NCBI GenBank assembly: GCA_964571855.1
Contig: CAZNDO010000001.1
Location: forward strand, 682,001-746,000
Direction of reading: 5' to 3'
Length of the DNA: 64,000 nucleotides
Source: CAYYFX01 sp964571855
GTDB taxonomy: Bacteria > ARS69
This document shows, in pieces, positions 51,765-59,474 of the stretch. Position 1 is the stretch's first letter. Every line of letters starts with the position of its first letter. The position numbers were made by a program, and so were the translations under genes. The notes beneath the pieces are model-generated. The model was not told the DNA's origin. It saw only the letters and a list, made by a program, of their open reading frames with translations, and did no database searches.

Positions 51765-52310
51765 ATGAAGAAGCAGGAGCACGACGCGCTGATCCAGGTC
51801 CTCCAGCGCCGATTCGAGAAGAACCCGAAGCGGCACCGCGGCGTCGCGTGGGACGACGTGGTCGCCCGGCTCGACGGTGCGCCGAAGGCGCTGGGTTCCC
51901 TGCAGCAAATGGAATCGACCGGCGGCGAGCCCGACGTCATCGGCCGCGACCGGGCGAGCGGGCGGATCACGTTCTGCGACTGCTCCGCCGAGAGCCCGTC
52001 CGGGCGTCGGAGCCTGTGCTACGACCGCGAGGCGCTGGACGCGAGGAAGGAGCACAAGCCGGCGGGAAGCGCGGTGGAGTCGGCCGCCTCGATGGGGATC
52101 AGCCTGCTGACCGAAGAGCAGTACCGGGCGCTGCAGGAGCTCGGGGAGTTCGACACGAAGACGTCGAGCTGGGTGCTCACGCCGCCGGACGTCCGATCGC
52201 TCGGCGGCGCGCTGTTCTGCGATCGCCGCTACGGCAAGGTCTTCGTGTATCACAACGGCGCGCAGTCGTACTACGCCGCGCGCGGATTCCGCGGCGTGCT
52301 GCTGGTGTAG
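51765..52310 (+). CDS. DUF4256-family protein
   Basis: The 181-residue product matches DUF4256: LIQVLQRRFEKNPKRHRGVA, DDVVARLDGAPKALGSLQQM, FCDCSAESPSGRRSLCYDRE, LGEFDTKTSSWVLTPPDVRS, ALFCDRRYGKVFVYHNGAQS, YYAARGFRG. The family is widespread, cytoplasmic and without assigned function. Confidence 0.87.
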   Translation: MKKQEHDALIQVLQRRFEKNPKRHRGVAWDDVVARLDGAPKALGSLQQMESTGGEPDVIGRDRASGRITFCDCSAESPSGRRSLCYDREALDARKEHKPAGSAVESAASMGISLLTEEQYRALQELGEFDTKTSSWVLTPPDVRSLGGALFCDRRYGKVFVYHNGAQSYYAARGFRGVLLV

Positions 52311-52366
52311 GCGCGTCGCGCGAGGCGGCCGGCGACGGCCTCGCGACCACCGGGAAGGAGGACTCG

Positions 52367-52753
52367 ATGAAGCGCGTGACGGGTGTAGGCGGCGTGTTCT
52401 TCAAGGCGCGCGACCCCAAGGCACTGGGCGAGTGGTACCGGCGCCACCTCGGGATGAACGTGGAGGACTGGGGAGGCGTGGCCTTCCCGTGGATCACGCC
52501 GGACAACCCGGGCGGCGTGGGGACCACGGTCTGGAGCCCGTTCAAGCAGGACACCGAGTACTTCGCCCCGAGCGAGAAGCCGTACATGATCAACTTCCGC
52601 GTGCACGACCTGCACGCGCTGCTCGAGGTGCTGCGGAAGGAAGGCTGCGCCGTCGACGAGAAGGTCGAGGAGTCGCAGTTCGGCAAGTTCGGGTGGGTCA
52701 TGGACCCCGAGGGCAACCGCCTGGAGTTGTGGGAGCCGCCGGCGGGGCAGTAG
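52367..52753 (+). CDS. VOC-family (glyoxalase-like) protein
   Basis: The 128-residue protein (GGAAGGAGGA site) has VGGVFFKARDPKALGEWYRR, HLGMNVEDWGGVAFPWI, a pairing strand MINFRVHDLHALLEVLRKEG and MDPEGNRLELWEPP. The Glu in EGNRLELWEP is the usual metal ligand. Substrate unknown. Confidence 0.88.
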   Translation: MKRVTGVGGVFFKARDPKALGEWYRRHLGMNVEDWGGVAFPWITPDNPGGVGTTVWSPFKQDTEYFAPSEKPYMINFRVHDLHALLEVLRKEGCAVDEKVEESQFGKFGWVMDPEGNRLELWEPPAGQ

Positions 52754-52771
52754 GGGTGGCCGGAGCGGCTG

Positions 52772-53476
52772 TCACCGGTACAGCTTCTTCACCCGCCCCC
52801 AGCTCTCCGCCGCCACGGCGGTCGTCAGCCCGTACGACACCAGGTCGGGGGCCTGCGCCGTCGGATCGCGCACGACGCCCACGTTCTCCGCGTAGTTCAG
52901 CTCGACCCCGCCGCGCGTCCCCGCGGATCTCGTCCCATCCAGACCGAGCGCGCCGCCGGCGGAGTTCGCGAACGCGGTCGGAATCACCTGCCCGAGGTGG
53001 ATGGCGTCGAACGTCCCCGCCGGCACCACCACGACCTGCTCCGCGAACACGTGGAACGCGATGTCGAACGTGAAGAGCGAGTCGCTCGTGAAGAGGTCGT
53101 GCACCACGATGGTCTGCTGCCAGGTCTGTCCCACGGTGGGCGGGGCCTCGAGGATCACGATGGGCGGCTCGTAGGCCCAGGCGAACTCGCCGGGCCGGTC
53201 GAAGCCGTGCAGGATCACGTCGCCGTCCGGGCCGTGGGACCAGAAGTTGCGGAGCCCGGGGTTCTCCGTGCTCGGGGAGTACAGGATGGGCTTCACGGCG
53301 CGACCGCGCACGGTCGTCCCGCCCTGCACCGTGAGCGTCTGCGCGGCGGACGGGCCGGCGTAGGACCAGGCGAAGCCGTCGTCGAGGGGAAGCCAGGTCT
53401 GCGCACGGCTCCCGGCGGCGCACACGAGTGAAGCCGCCGCCATCGCGGCGAGGAGCGGACGTTGCAGGGGCGTCAT
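52772..53476 (-). CDS. Secreted protein of unknown function with SW...YR C-terminus
   Basis: The start at 53476 with CCGGAGGAT gives MTPLQRPLLAAMAAASLVCA followed by AGSRAQ as signal. The body (234 residues in all) is beta-rich: FAWSYAGPSAAQTLTVQGG, VGQTWQQTIVVHDLF, FDIAFHVFAEQVVVVPAGTF and DAIHLGQVIPTAF. This resembles the DUF3108-like pattern of periplasmic proteins, tentatively. It ends ESWGRVKKLYR, the same kind of ending as the secreted proteins at 49179 and 56432, with which it shares nothing else obvious. Confidence 0.7.
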   Translation of the reverse strand: MTPLQRPLLAAMAAASLVCAAGSRAQTWLPLDDGFAWSYAGPSAAQTLTVQGGTTVRGRAVKPILYSPSTENPGLRNFWSHGPDGDVILHGFDRPGEFAWAYEPPIVILEAPPTVGQTWQQTIVVHDLFTSDSLFTFDIAFHVFAEQVVVVPAGTFDAIHLGQVIPTAFANSAGGALGLDGTRSAGTRGGVELNYAENVGVVRDPTAQAPDLVSYGLTTAVAAESWGRVKKLYR

Positions 53477-53597
53477 GGCGATCCTCCGGGTCGGGGTTCC
53501 CGGAGCATACCGATCCGTCACCCCCGATCCAACCCCGACGGCTCCCGCTCCAGGCGCGGTCCGACGCAAGCGGACGCGGTCCGGCCCGTCGGTCGCC

Positions 53598-54269
53598 TCA
53601 GGACCCCGCGGCCCGGAAGACGAGGAAATACTGCTCCGGCAGGAAGTCGTGCCGCGCCGCCGGAACCCAGCCGGCCGCCGCCAGCTCCGCCTCCACGACG
53701 TCGGGCGCCAGCTTCTCCCGCGGCCCCATCCCGGAGTCCGGGCGGTAGTCCACGATGGCCAGCCGGGCGCCGGGGTGGGTCTGCTCGAGCAGCTTCCGGA
53801 AGTACGCGGGGCGGTCCTCGATGTGGTGGTACGTGTTGCACACGAACACGAGGTCCACGCGGCACGGGAAGTGCGGGTCGTCCGGCCCGGCGAGCACGCT
53901 CACGAGATTCGGCAGCTCCTCGCGGCGCGCGCGGTCGTTCAGCCACGTCACCATCCCCGGCTCGACATCCGCCCCGATCACGCGCCCCTCCGGGAGCGCA
54001 CGCGCGAAGCGCACGGGGAAGTAGCCGGTGGCGGAGCCGATGTCCCCGACCACGAGGTCCGGACGCACGGCCAGCGCGGCGACCACGGAGTCCGGAAGCT
54101 GCCAGGCGTCCCGGGCCGGGTCCTCGAAGCGCTCCGCCCAGGACGCGGCGTCCTCGAACCGGTGGTGGTGGTCCATGCCGTGCGCGTGCTGCGCGAGGGC
54201 GGCGGGCGGCGCGGCGAACAGGAGCATCGCGAGAACGGGCGCGAACGGCGGGCGGCGGCGGGTGTCCAT
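53598..54269 (-). CDS. Class I SAM methyltransferase with an apparent signal peptide
   Basis: The start at 54269 gives MDTRRRPPFAPVLAMLLFAA followed by PPAALAQ, which looks like a Sec signal. A His-rich stretch HAHGMDHHHRF follows. The rest is a methyltransferase: VVGDIGSATGYFPVRFARAL (motif I), VIGADVEPGMVTWLNDRA, VCNTYHHIEDRPAYFRKLLE, GARLAIVDYRPDSGMG. Exported SAM enzymes are unexpected because SAM is cytoplasmic. The helix may instead be an N-in anchor. Relatives with this layout exist in several phyla. Confidence 0.75.
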   Translation of the reverse strand: MDTRRRPPFAPVLAMLLFAAPPAALAQHAHGMDHHHRFEDAASWAERFEDPARDAWQLPDSVVAALAVRPDLVVGDIGSATGYFPVRFARALPEGRVIGADVEPGMVTWLNDRARREELPNLVSVLAGPDDPHFPCRVDLVFVCNTYHHIEDRPAYFRKLLEQTHPGARLAIVDYRPDSGMGPREKLAPDVVEAELAAAGWVPAARHDFLPEQYFLVFRAAGS

Positions 54270-54415
54270 GACGCGGCATGATACACGGGTCCGCAGGAGT
54301 CGTCCCGTCGTGCCGGGCGCCGCGGCTTCGTCCGTGGCCGCAACCCGGATCCGCCCCCCGCCCGCGGATGGTGTACGCTCCCGCGCCTCGCGACCTCGCA
54401 CCGGAGGAACGAGCC

Positions 54416-55447
54416 GTGAAGAAGACTGCCCCCGCCGCGAACCCGGACGCCTACGTCGCCGCCCTCGACGGGTGGCGCCTCACGTGCGTCACGATGCTGC
54501 GGCGGAACGTCCGGGCGGCCGCGAAGCTCGACGAGGTCGTGAAGTGGGGCCACCTCGTGTACTTCGCGGGCGCGGGCCCGGTGCTTCTCATCCGCGCCGA
54601 GGAGAAGCGGGTGCTGTTCGGGTTCTGGCGCGGCAAGCGGCTCCTGGAGATCGAGCCGCGACTGAAGCCGGGCGGCAAGTACGAGCTGGCCACGCTGGAC
54701 CTGCGCGAGGGGGATCGCATCGCGGCGACCACGGCGCGGCGGCTGGTGAAGGAGGCGGTGGCATTGGACCGGAAGCTCGGCAACGCCACGAAGGTCGCGA
54801 GGCGGGGCGCGCGCCGCACGGTGCTGCCCCTGGTCCTCGCGGTCCTGGCTACCGCCGCGCCGTCCTTCGCCGGTGACTGCACCGCGGACGCATTGCGGAA
54901 AGAGCTCACGGAGCGCGCCGCGGAGGACCAGAGCGCGCGAGCGGCGCTGCTGGCGTCCCCGGGTTCGAACGAGGTCGGCGATCGCGTGCTCCGCATCGAC
55001 GCGGACAACACCGCGTTCATGCGCTCGGTGCTGGCCGAGTGCGGATGGCCGAGACAGTCCGTGGTCGGCGAGGATGCGGCAACGGCGGCGTGGCTGCTCA
55101 CGCAGCACGCGGACATGGACCCGCAGTACCAGGCCATGGCGGCGCAGGCCATGAAGTACGCCGTACTTGCGAAGGAAGCGAGCCCGGTGCGTCTGGCGCT
55201 CCTCGTGGACCGCAACCGCCGCCTCACCGACCAGCCGCAGGTCTACGGAATGCAGACCTTCACCGGCACGGATGGCGTGGTCCGCTTCTTCGACATCGTG
55301 ACCCCGGAGCGGCTGGACGCGCGGAGGGCGGAGATCGGGCTTGTCCCGTTCTACTGCCACGCGCTGGAGGTCTCCCGGCAGAACGGCGATGCTCCGGTCG
55401 CATGGCCGGAAGGCGTGCTGTTCGTGCCGGCGGACTGCGAGCCGTGA
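54416..55447 (+). CDS. DUF1801 domain fused to a DUF6624-like secreted domain
   Basis: GTG 54416 (CCGGAGGAA site) opens a DUF1801/YdhG-like domain (residues ~5-125: MLRRNVRAAAKLDEVVKWGH, FGFWRGKRLLEIEPRLKPGG). Then comes RRTVLPLVLAVLATAAPSFA followed by GDC, a typical signal peptide in the middle of the protein, and a DUF6624-like helical domain (EDQSARAALLA; LTQHADMDPQYQAMAAQAMK; LVDRNRRLTDQPQVYGMQTF). A cytoplasmic domain joined to a former secreted protein suggests stop-codon loss between two genes. An internal GTG start before the signal remains possible. Confidence 0.72.
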   Translation: MKKTAPAANPDAYVAALDGWRLTCVTMLRRNVRAAAKLDEVVKWGHLVYFAGAGPVLLIRAEEKRVLFGFWRGKRLLEIEPRLKPGGKYELATLDLREGDRIAATTARRLVKEAVALDRKLGNATKVARRGARRTVLPLVLAVLATAAPSFAGDCTADALRKELTERAAEDQSARAALLASPGSNEVGDRVLRIDADNTAFMRSVLAECGWPRQSVVGEDAATAAWLLTQHADMDPQYQAMAAQAMKYAVLAKEASPVRLALLVDRNRRLTDQPQVYGMQTFTGTDGVVRFFDIVTPERLDARRAEIGLVPFYCHALEVSRQNGDAPVAWPEGVLFVPADCEP

Positions 55448-55460
55448 GAGGAGCGTGCGC

Positions 55461-55880
55461 GTGAACCCGATCCTGCGGAACGTGCTGGCCGTGTTCGCCG
55501 GTCTCGCGGCCGGCAGCGTGGTGAACATGGGACTCATCTCCGTGAGCGGCAGCGTCATCCCGCCGCCGGAGGGCGCGGACGTGACGACCCTGGAGGGGTT
55601 GAAGGCATCGATCCACCTGTTCCAACCGAAGCACTTCCTGTTCCCGTTCCTGGCGCATGCTCTCGGCACGCTCACGGGCGCATACGTGGCGGCGCGTCTC
55701 GCGGCGAGCCGCGGCATGGCGCTCGCCCTGGGGATCGGGGTTCTGTTCCTCGCAGGAGGGGCCGCGAACGTGGCGATGCTGCCGGCGCCGATGTGGTTCA
55801 ACGCGCTGGACCTGGCGGGCGCCTACCTGCCGATGGCGTGGATCGGCGGCCGGCTGGGCGCGGCGCGGAGCGCGACGTGA
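55461..55880 (+). CDS. Small integral membrane protein
   Basis: GTG 55461 with GAGAGGAG upstream gives 139 residues with four hydrophobic helices: ILRNVLAVFAGLAAGSVVNM, FLFPFLAHALGTLTGAYVAA, GMALALGIGVLFLAGGAANV, MWFNALDLAGAYLPMAWIGG. It resembles small uncharacterised membrane proteins of Bacteroidota. It lies between the fusion gene and a SnoaL-like gene whose start overlaps its stop by 4 bp. Confidence 0.78.
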   Translation: MNPILRNVLAVFAGLAAGSVVNMGLISVSGSVIPPPEGADVTTLEGLKASIHLFQPKHFLFPFLAHALGTLTGAYVAARLAASRGMALALGIGVLFLAGGAANVAMLPAPMWFNALDLAGAYLPMAWIGGRLGAARSAT

Positions 55881-56341
55881 CGGGCCCCGCGGACGACCTC
55901 GCGGTGCGGCAGCGCGTCGAGGACGCCGTGGTCCGGATGTTCGTGGCCACGGACGAGCGGGACTGGCCCGCGCTCGAGACCTGCTTCACGGATCCCTTCG
56001 TGTTGGACATGACCTCGATGACGGGCGGGGACCCCGCCACGATGACCCCGCGCGACGTGGCCCGGGCGTGGGCGGAAGGGTTCCGGGCCCTGGACCACGT
56101 GCACCACCAGGTGGGCAACTTCCGCACGACCGTCGCCGGCACGCGCGCATCCGTCCGCTGCTACGGCACGGCGTACCACCACCGGGAGGCCGTCACGAGG
56201 GGGCCGAAGACGCGCACGTTCGTCGGCACCTACGAACTGGACCTCGTGGAGGAATCCGGGCGGTGGCGGATCGCGCGGCTCCGCTTCCTCCTGAAGTTCA
56301 TCGACGGGAACCTGGCGCTGGAAGGGCAGCCCACGACATGA
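55877..56341 (+). CDS. SnoaL-like (NTF2-fold) protein
   Basis: GTG 55877 overlaps the previous stop (GTGA). The 154-residue product has RQRVEDAVVRMFVATDERDW, CFTDPFVLDMTSMTGGDPAT, HHQVGNFRTTVAGTRASVRC, YHHREAVTR and RFLLKFIDGN, a classic SnoaL_4-type cone-shaped fold. Members are polyketide cyclases, isomerases or non-catalytic binders; the role here is unknown. Confidence 0.85.
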   Translation: MTGPADDLAVRQRVEDAVVRMFVATDERDWPALETCFTDPFVLDMTSMTGGDPATMTPRDVARAWAEGFRALDHVHHQVGNFRTTVAGTRASVRCYGTAYHHREAVTRGPKTRTFVGTYELDLVEESGRWRIARLRFLLKFIDGNLALEGQPTT

Positions 56342-56352
56342 GGAGGGCGGGC

Positions 56353-56382
56353 TTGCCCCGCCGCCATTCGCTCCGTTAGCAT
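56353..56382 (+). promoter_or_regulatory. Promoter upstream of the 56432 gene
   Basis: TTGCCC (56353-56358), 18-bp spacer, TAGCAT (56377-56382), start codon 49 bp downstream. Confidence 0.55.
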
Positions 56383-56431
56383 CGATCCATCGCCGCGGCA
56401 CGGTCCGATTCGCCGCGGCGCCGGGGGAAGC

Positions 56432-57019
56432 ATGCGCCGCACGTGTCTGCTCATCCTCGCCGCCCTCGCCGGGTCCTCGCCGGCCCAGGCGGGCTGGTCC
56501 TTCGCCTGCTGGTCGATCACGGCCAACGAGGGCACCACCTGCGGGCCGTACGTCGACTCGCTGACCGAGCCGTGGATCGGTGACAGGACGCTGTACCTCC
56601 GCTCCTGGTGGGCGCTCTTCGCGATGAACGGCGCCGAGTTCGACATCGGGGGTACCCTCGAGGTCGTGAGCTTCACGCCGCGCCCCGGGTGGGTGAACCG
56701 CGGCACGGCCACGTCGCTGCAACTCGAGCGCCTTCCTTGCGACCAGGATTGGAGCGGCGGCGAGGTCGTGGGAGAGCTCGTCGTGCGGGACACGGCGGGG
56801 TCCGGCGGTCAACTCTGCTTCCTGCCGCACGCCGTGACGACTCGCGCGTGCTCCCGGCAGTGTACCGATTGGGGGCCGGATCTCTGGCTCTACTCGACGT
56901 TGCAGGGCTTCTCCTCCACCGGTACCAACGCCGTCTGCGACTGGCCGCCGCCCGCGGACTGCGAGACGCTGACCCTGGACTCCAACTCGTGGGGAGAGAT
57001 CCGTTCGCAGTACCGATGA
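56432..57019 (+). CDS. Secreted protein, paralogue of 49179-49751, with SW...YR C-terminus
   Basis: MRRTCLLILAALAGSSPAQA is a signal peptide (GGGGAAGC before ATG 56432). The 195-residue product is beta-rich and Cys-rich (FACWS, TTCGPYVD, LPCDQDWSGGE, QLCF, RACSRQCTDW), so several disulfides are likely. VVRDTAGSGGQLCF aligns with MEDTTGLGGQVCP of the 49179 protein, and the C-terminus is NSWGEIRSQYR. The next gene begins inside its stop (ATGA). Confidence 0.75.
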   Translation: MRRTCLLILAALAGSSPAQAGWSFACWSITANEGTTCGPYVDSLTEPWIGDRTLYLRSWWALFAMNGAEFDIGGTLEVVSFTPRPGWVNRGTATSLQLERLPCDQDWSGGEVVGELVVRDTAGSGGQLCFLPHAVTTRACSRQCTDWGPDLWLYSTLQGFSSTGTNAVCDWPPPADCETLTLDSNSWGEIRSQYR

Positions 57020-57819
57020 CGGAGCGCACCGATCTCTTCGACAGCACCTACGGCCACTTCACCGCCGACGTCCTCGCGGCGATCCGCAAGGAGACGTTCT
57101 GCGAGGACATCGGGCAGAACAGCTGGCTCACGGTGGACGAGTACGACCGCTTCCTCTCGTGGCTGCGCCTCGCCCCGGGCGAGCGCGTGCTCGAGGTGGC
57201 GTCCGGGGCGGGCGGGCCGGCGCGGTACCTCGCGGAACGCACGGGCTGCCACGTCACGGGCATCGACGCCAACGAGCACGGCGTGGCGGAGGCGGCGCGC
57301 GCGGCGGAGGCGGATCGCCGGCACGACCGGCTCTCGTTCCGGCTCGCCGACGCGAACGCGCCGCTGCCGTTCGACGACGCATCGTTCGAAGGCCTCGTCT
57401 GCATCGACTCGATGAACCACCTCGCGGATCGCGCCGCCGTGCTGCGCGAGTGGCGCCGCGTGCTCCGGCCCGGGCGACGCGCGGTGTTCACGGACCCGGT
57501 GGTGGTCACCGGGCCGGTCACGAACGACGAGCTGGCGCTGCGCAGCTCCATCGGGTTCTTCCTGTTCGTGCCGCCGGGCGTGACCGAGCGCCTGGTGGCG
57601 GGCGCGGGATTGCACCTCGTGTCGCAGGAGGACGTGACGGCCAACGCGGCGCTGGTGTCCGGTCGGTGGCGCGACGCGCGGCAGCGGCACCGGAGCGAGC
57701 TGGTGCGGATCGAGGGCGAGGAGCGCTTCGAGGGGCTCCAGCGGTTCTTCGACACCGTGCACCGCCTCACGTCGGAGCGGCGCCTCTCGCGGATCGCGTA
57801 CCTGGCCGAGGCGCGCTGA
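57016..57819 (+). CDS. SAM-dependent methyltransferase (class I, small-molecule type)
   Basis: The 267-residue enzyme has GERVLEVASGAGGPARYLAE (motif I), HVTGIDANEHGVAEAARAAE, FRLADANAPLPFDDASFEGL, CIDSMNHLADRAAVLREWRR and LRPGRRAVFTDPVVVTGPVT. It resembles UbiE/sarcosine-dimethylglycine-type methyltransferases. The start ATG overlaps the upstream stop by 4 bp, which couples it to a secreted protein gene. Substrate unknown. Confidence 0.87.
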   Translation: MTERTDLFDSTYGHFTADVLAAIRKETFCEDIGQNSWLTVDEYDRFLSWLRLAPGERVLEVASGAGGPARYLAERTGCHVTGIDANEHGVAEAARAAEADRRHDRLSFRLADANAPLPFDDASFEGLVCIDSMNHLADRAAVLREWRRVLRPGRRAVFTDPVVVTGPVTNDELALRSSIGFFLFVPPGVTERLVAGAGLHLVSQEDVTANAALVSGRWRDARQRHRSELVRIEGEERFEGLQRFFDTVHRLTSERRLSRIAYLAEAR

Positions 57820-57844
57820 CGCCGCGGCACCGCGCGGCGCGGCG

Positions 57845-59401
57845 TCAATCGATGCGGACGAGCTTCCCCCGCACGGACCGGCCGGCGATCTCGGCGTCCC
57901 AGAAGTAGACGCCGGAGGCGTGCGGCGCGCCGCGGCCGTCCCAGGGGAGCCGTCCGGCCGATGCATCGCCGGACAGCGCGGCGACCCGGCGCCCGGCCGC
58001 GTCCACGATCGTCACCTTCGCACGACCGGCCGTGCCCGGCGGCCACGCGAACTCCACCGAGGCGCCCCCGCGCGCGGGGTTCGGGCGGACCGTGATGTCG
58101 CCGGACGCCGCGGCAAGCGCCTCCGCGCCCGTGGGCAGGACGCGCTTGATGCGCCACACGCCCCACGCGCCGCCGTGGCGCATGAACCAGAGCGTGCCGT
58201 CCGGGCCCTGCCGCAACTCGGAGACGAAGCCGAAACCCTCGGCCCAGTGATCCGCGCTCGGCTGGCCCGGCGCCGGCGGTGCGATCTCCCAGCCGCCCGG
58301 ACCCTCCACGAGGCGTCGCATCCACTGCCCGGACCAGTCCAGCAGGAAGATGCTGCCGTCGTACGAGGGCGGGAGCGCGTCCGGCGCGCCCGGGTCGTGC
58401 CGGTAGCGCGGCCCCGCGATCACCGCGGCCGAGAACTCCGCAGGGTTCGGGTAGTAGTGGATCGGCGCGGTGAAAGTGTTTCCCTGCCCGCACGTGAGCG
58501 AGAACGGCGGCGGCTCCGGGCCCTCGAGCTGCGGCCAGCCGTAGTTGCGCCCGCCGCTGCCGGGCGTGGTGGGGATGAGGTCCAGCTCCTCCCACGTCTG
58601 GCTGCCGGGGTCGCCCACGACGAGGTCGCCGGTGAGCGGATCCACCTCGAAGCGGAACGGGTTGCGCAGCCCCCACGCCCAGATCAGCCGCGCGTTCTCG
58701 TGCGGATGCGTGACGAAGGGGTTGTCCGCCGGCGTGATGTCCGCCTTCGGCGGCGGACCGGAGCCGGCGCCCGGCATGGCGGACACGTCCAGGCGCAGGA
58801 TCTTGCCGAGCAGGTTCGTGAGGTCCTGCGCGTTGCACGGCACGGCGTCCTCGCCCCAGGACGCGTACAGCATCCCGTCGGTGCCGAAGCGCAGCGTGCC
58901 GGCGTTGTGGTTGATGGCGAGATCCGGCGCGGTGAGCAGCGTGAACGGTGCGCCCAGCGAGAGGCTGGTGCTGGCCGGGTTCGAGAGGTCGCCGCTCGCG
59001 GTGCGCATGTCGATCACGGAAGTCGAGTCCGTGCGCGCCCAGCTGAAGTAGAGGTACGGTCGCGCGGGCCAGGCCGGATCCACGGCCACGCCGAGCAGAC
59101 CGCGCTCGCCGCCGGTCCGCACGGGGGCGATCGTGTGGATCACCACGGACGTGGAGGCGCCGGCGGCCGCGAGGCGGACGTTCCCGGTGCCGCGCTCGAT
59201 CACGAGGACGCGGCCGTCGGGGAGCCAGGTGAAGCCGATGGGCTCGCCCCCGAACGGCGGGCCGATGACGGACTCCACGGCGAAGCCGGTGGGCAGCGTC
59301 TGGCCGGCGGCGGGGTCGGCCGGGACCGCGGCGACGGCGAGGGCGACGACGGCGACGAGCGCGGCGGCAAGGGGCGAGTCAAGCTGCACCGGACAATGCA
59401 C
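57845..59401 (-). CDS. Secreted PQQ/sorbosone-dehydrogenase-like beta-propeller with T9SS/FlgD-type C-terminal domain
   Basis: GTG 59401 (GGGGAGGCG site) opens a signal peptide (SPLAAALVAVVALAVAAVPA). The GSDH-type propeller follows: GFTWLPDGRVLVIERGTGNV, GERGLLGVAVDPAW, DLAINHNAGTLRFGTDGMLY (catalytic-type His), GKILRLDVS, IWAWGLRNPFRFEVDP, NYGWPQLEGPE. The last ~85 residues form a FlgD/Por-type sorting domain: ITVRPNPARGGASVEFAW, VTIVDAAGRRVAAL, SGVYFWDAEIAGRSVRGKLV. This fits secretion through a PorV-using system. Length 518. Confidence 0.88.
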   Translation of the reverse strand: MHCPVQLDSPLAAALVAVVALAVAAVPADPAAGQTLPTGFAVESVIGPPFGGEPIGFTWLPDGRVLVIERGTGNVRLAAAGASTSVVIHTIAPVRTGGERGLLGVAVDPAWPARPYLYFSWARTDSTSVIDMRTASGDLSNPASTSLSLGAPFTLLTAPDLAINHNAGTLRFGTDGMLYASWGEDAVPCNAQDLTNLLGKILRLDVSAMPGAGSGPPPKADITPADNPFVTHPHENARLIWAWGLRNPFRFEVDPLTGDLVVGDPGSQTWEELDLIPTTPGSGGRNYGWPQLEGPEPPPFSLTCGQGNTFTAPIHYYPNPAEFSAAVIAGPRYRHDPGAPDALPPSYDGSIFLLDWSGQWMRRLVEGPGGWEIAPPAPGQPSADHWAEGFGFVSELRQGPDGTLWFMRHGGAWGVWRIKRVLPTGAEALAAASGDITVRPNPARGGASVEFAWPPGTAGRAKVTIVDAAGRRVAALSGDASAGRLPWDGRGAPHASGVYFWDAEIAGRSVRGKLVRID

Positions 59402-59474
59402 GGAATGCGCCTCCCCGGGGGGATGCGGGGAGGATACCTTGCCGGAGCGACCGAACGCATCCCCGAGGTTCCGC

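Noticed and set aside
49179..57019. Whole 47-57 kb region as an intact cassette array
   Set aside because: Only one half attC is visible; genes lie on both strands without core sites and several are ordinary chromosomal families.
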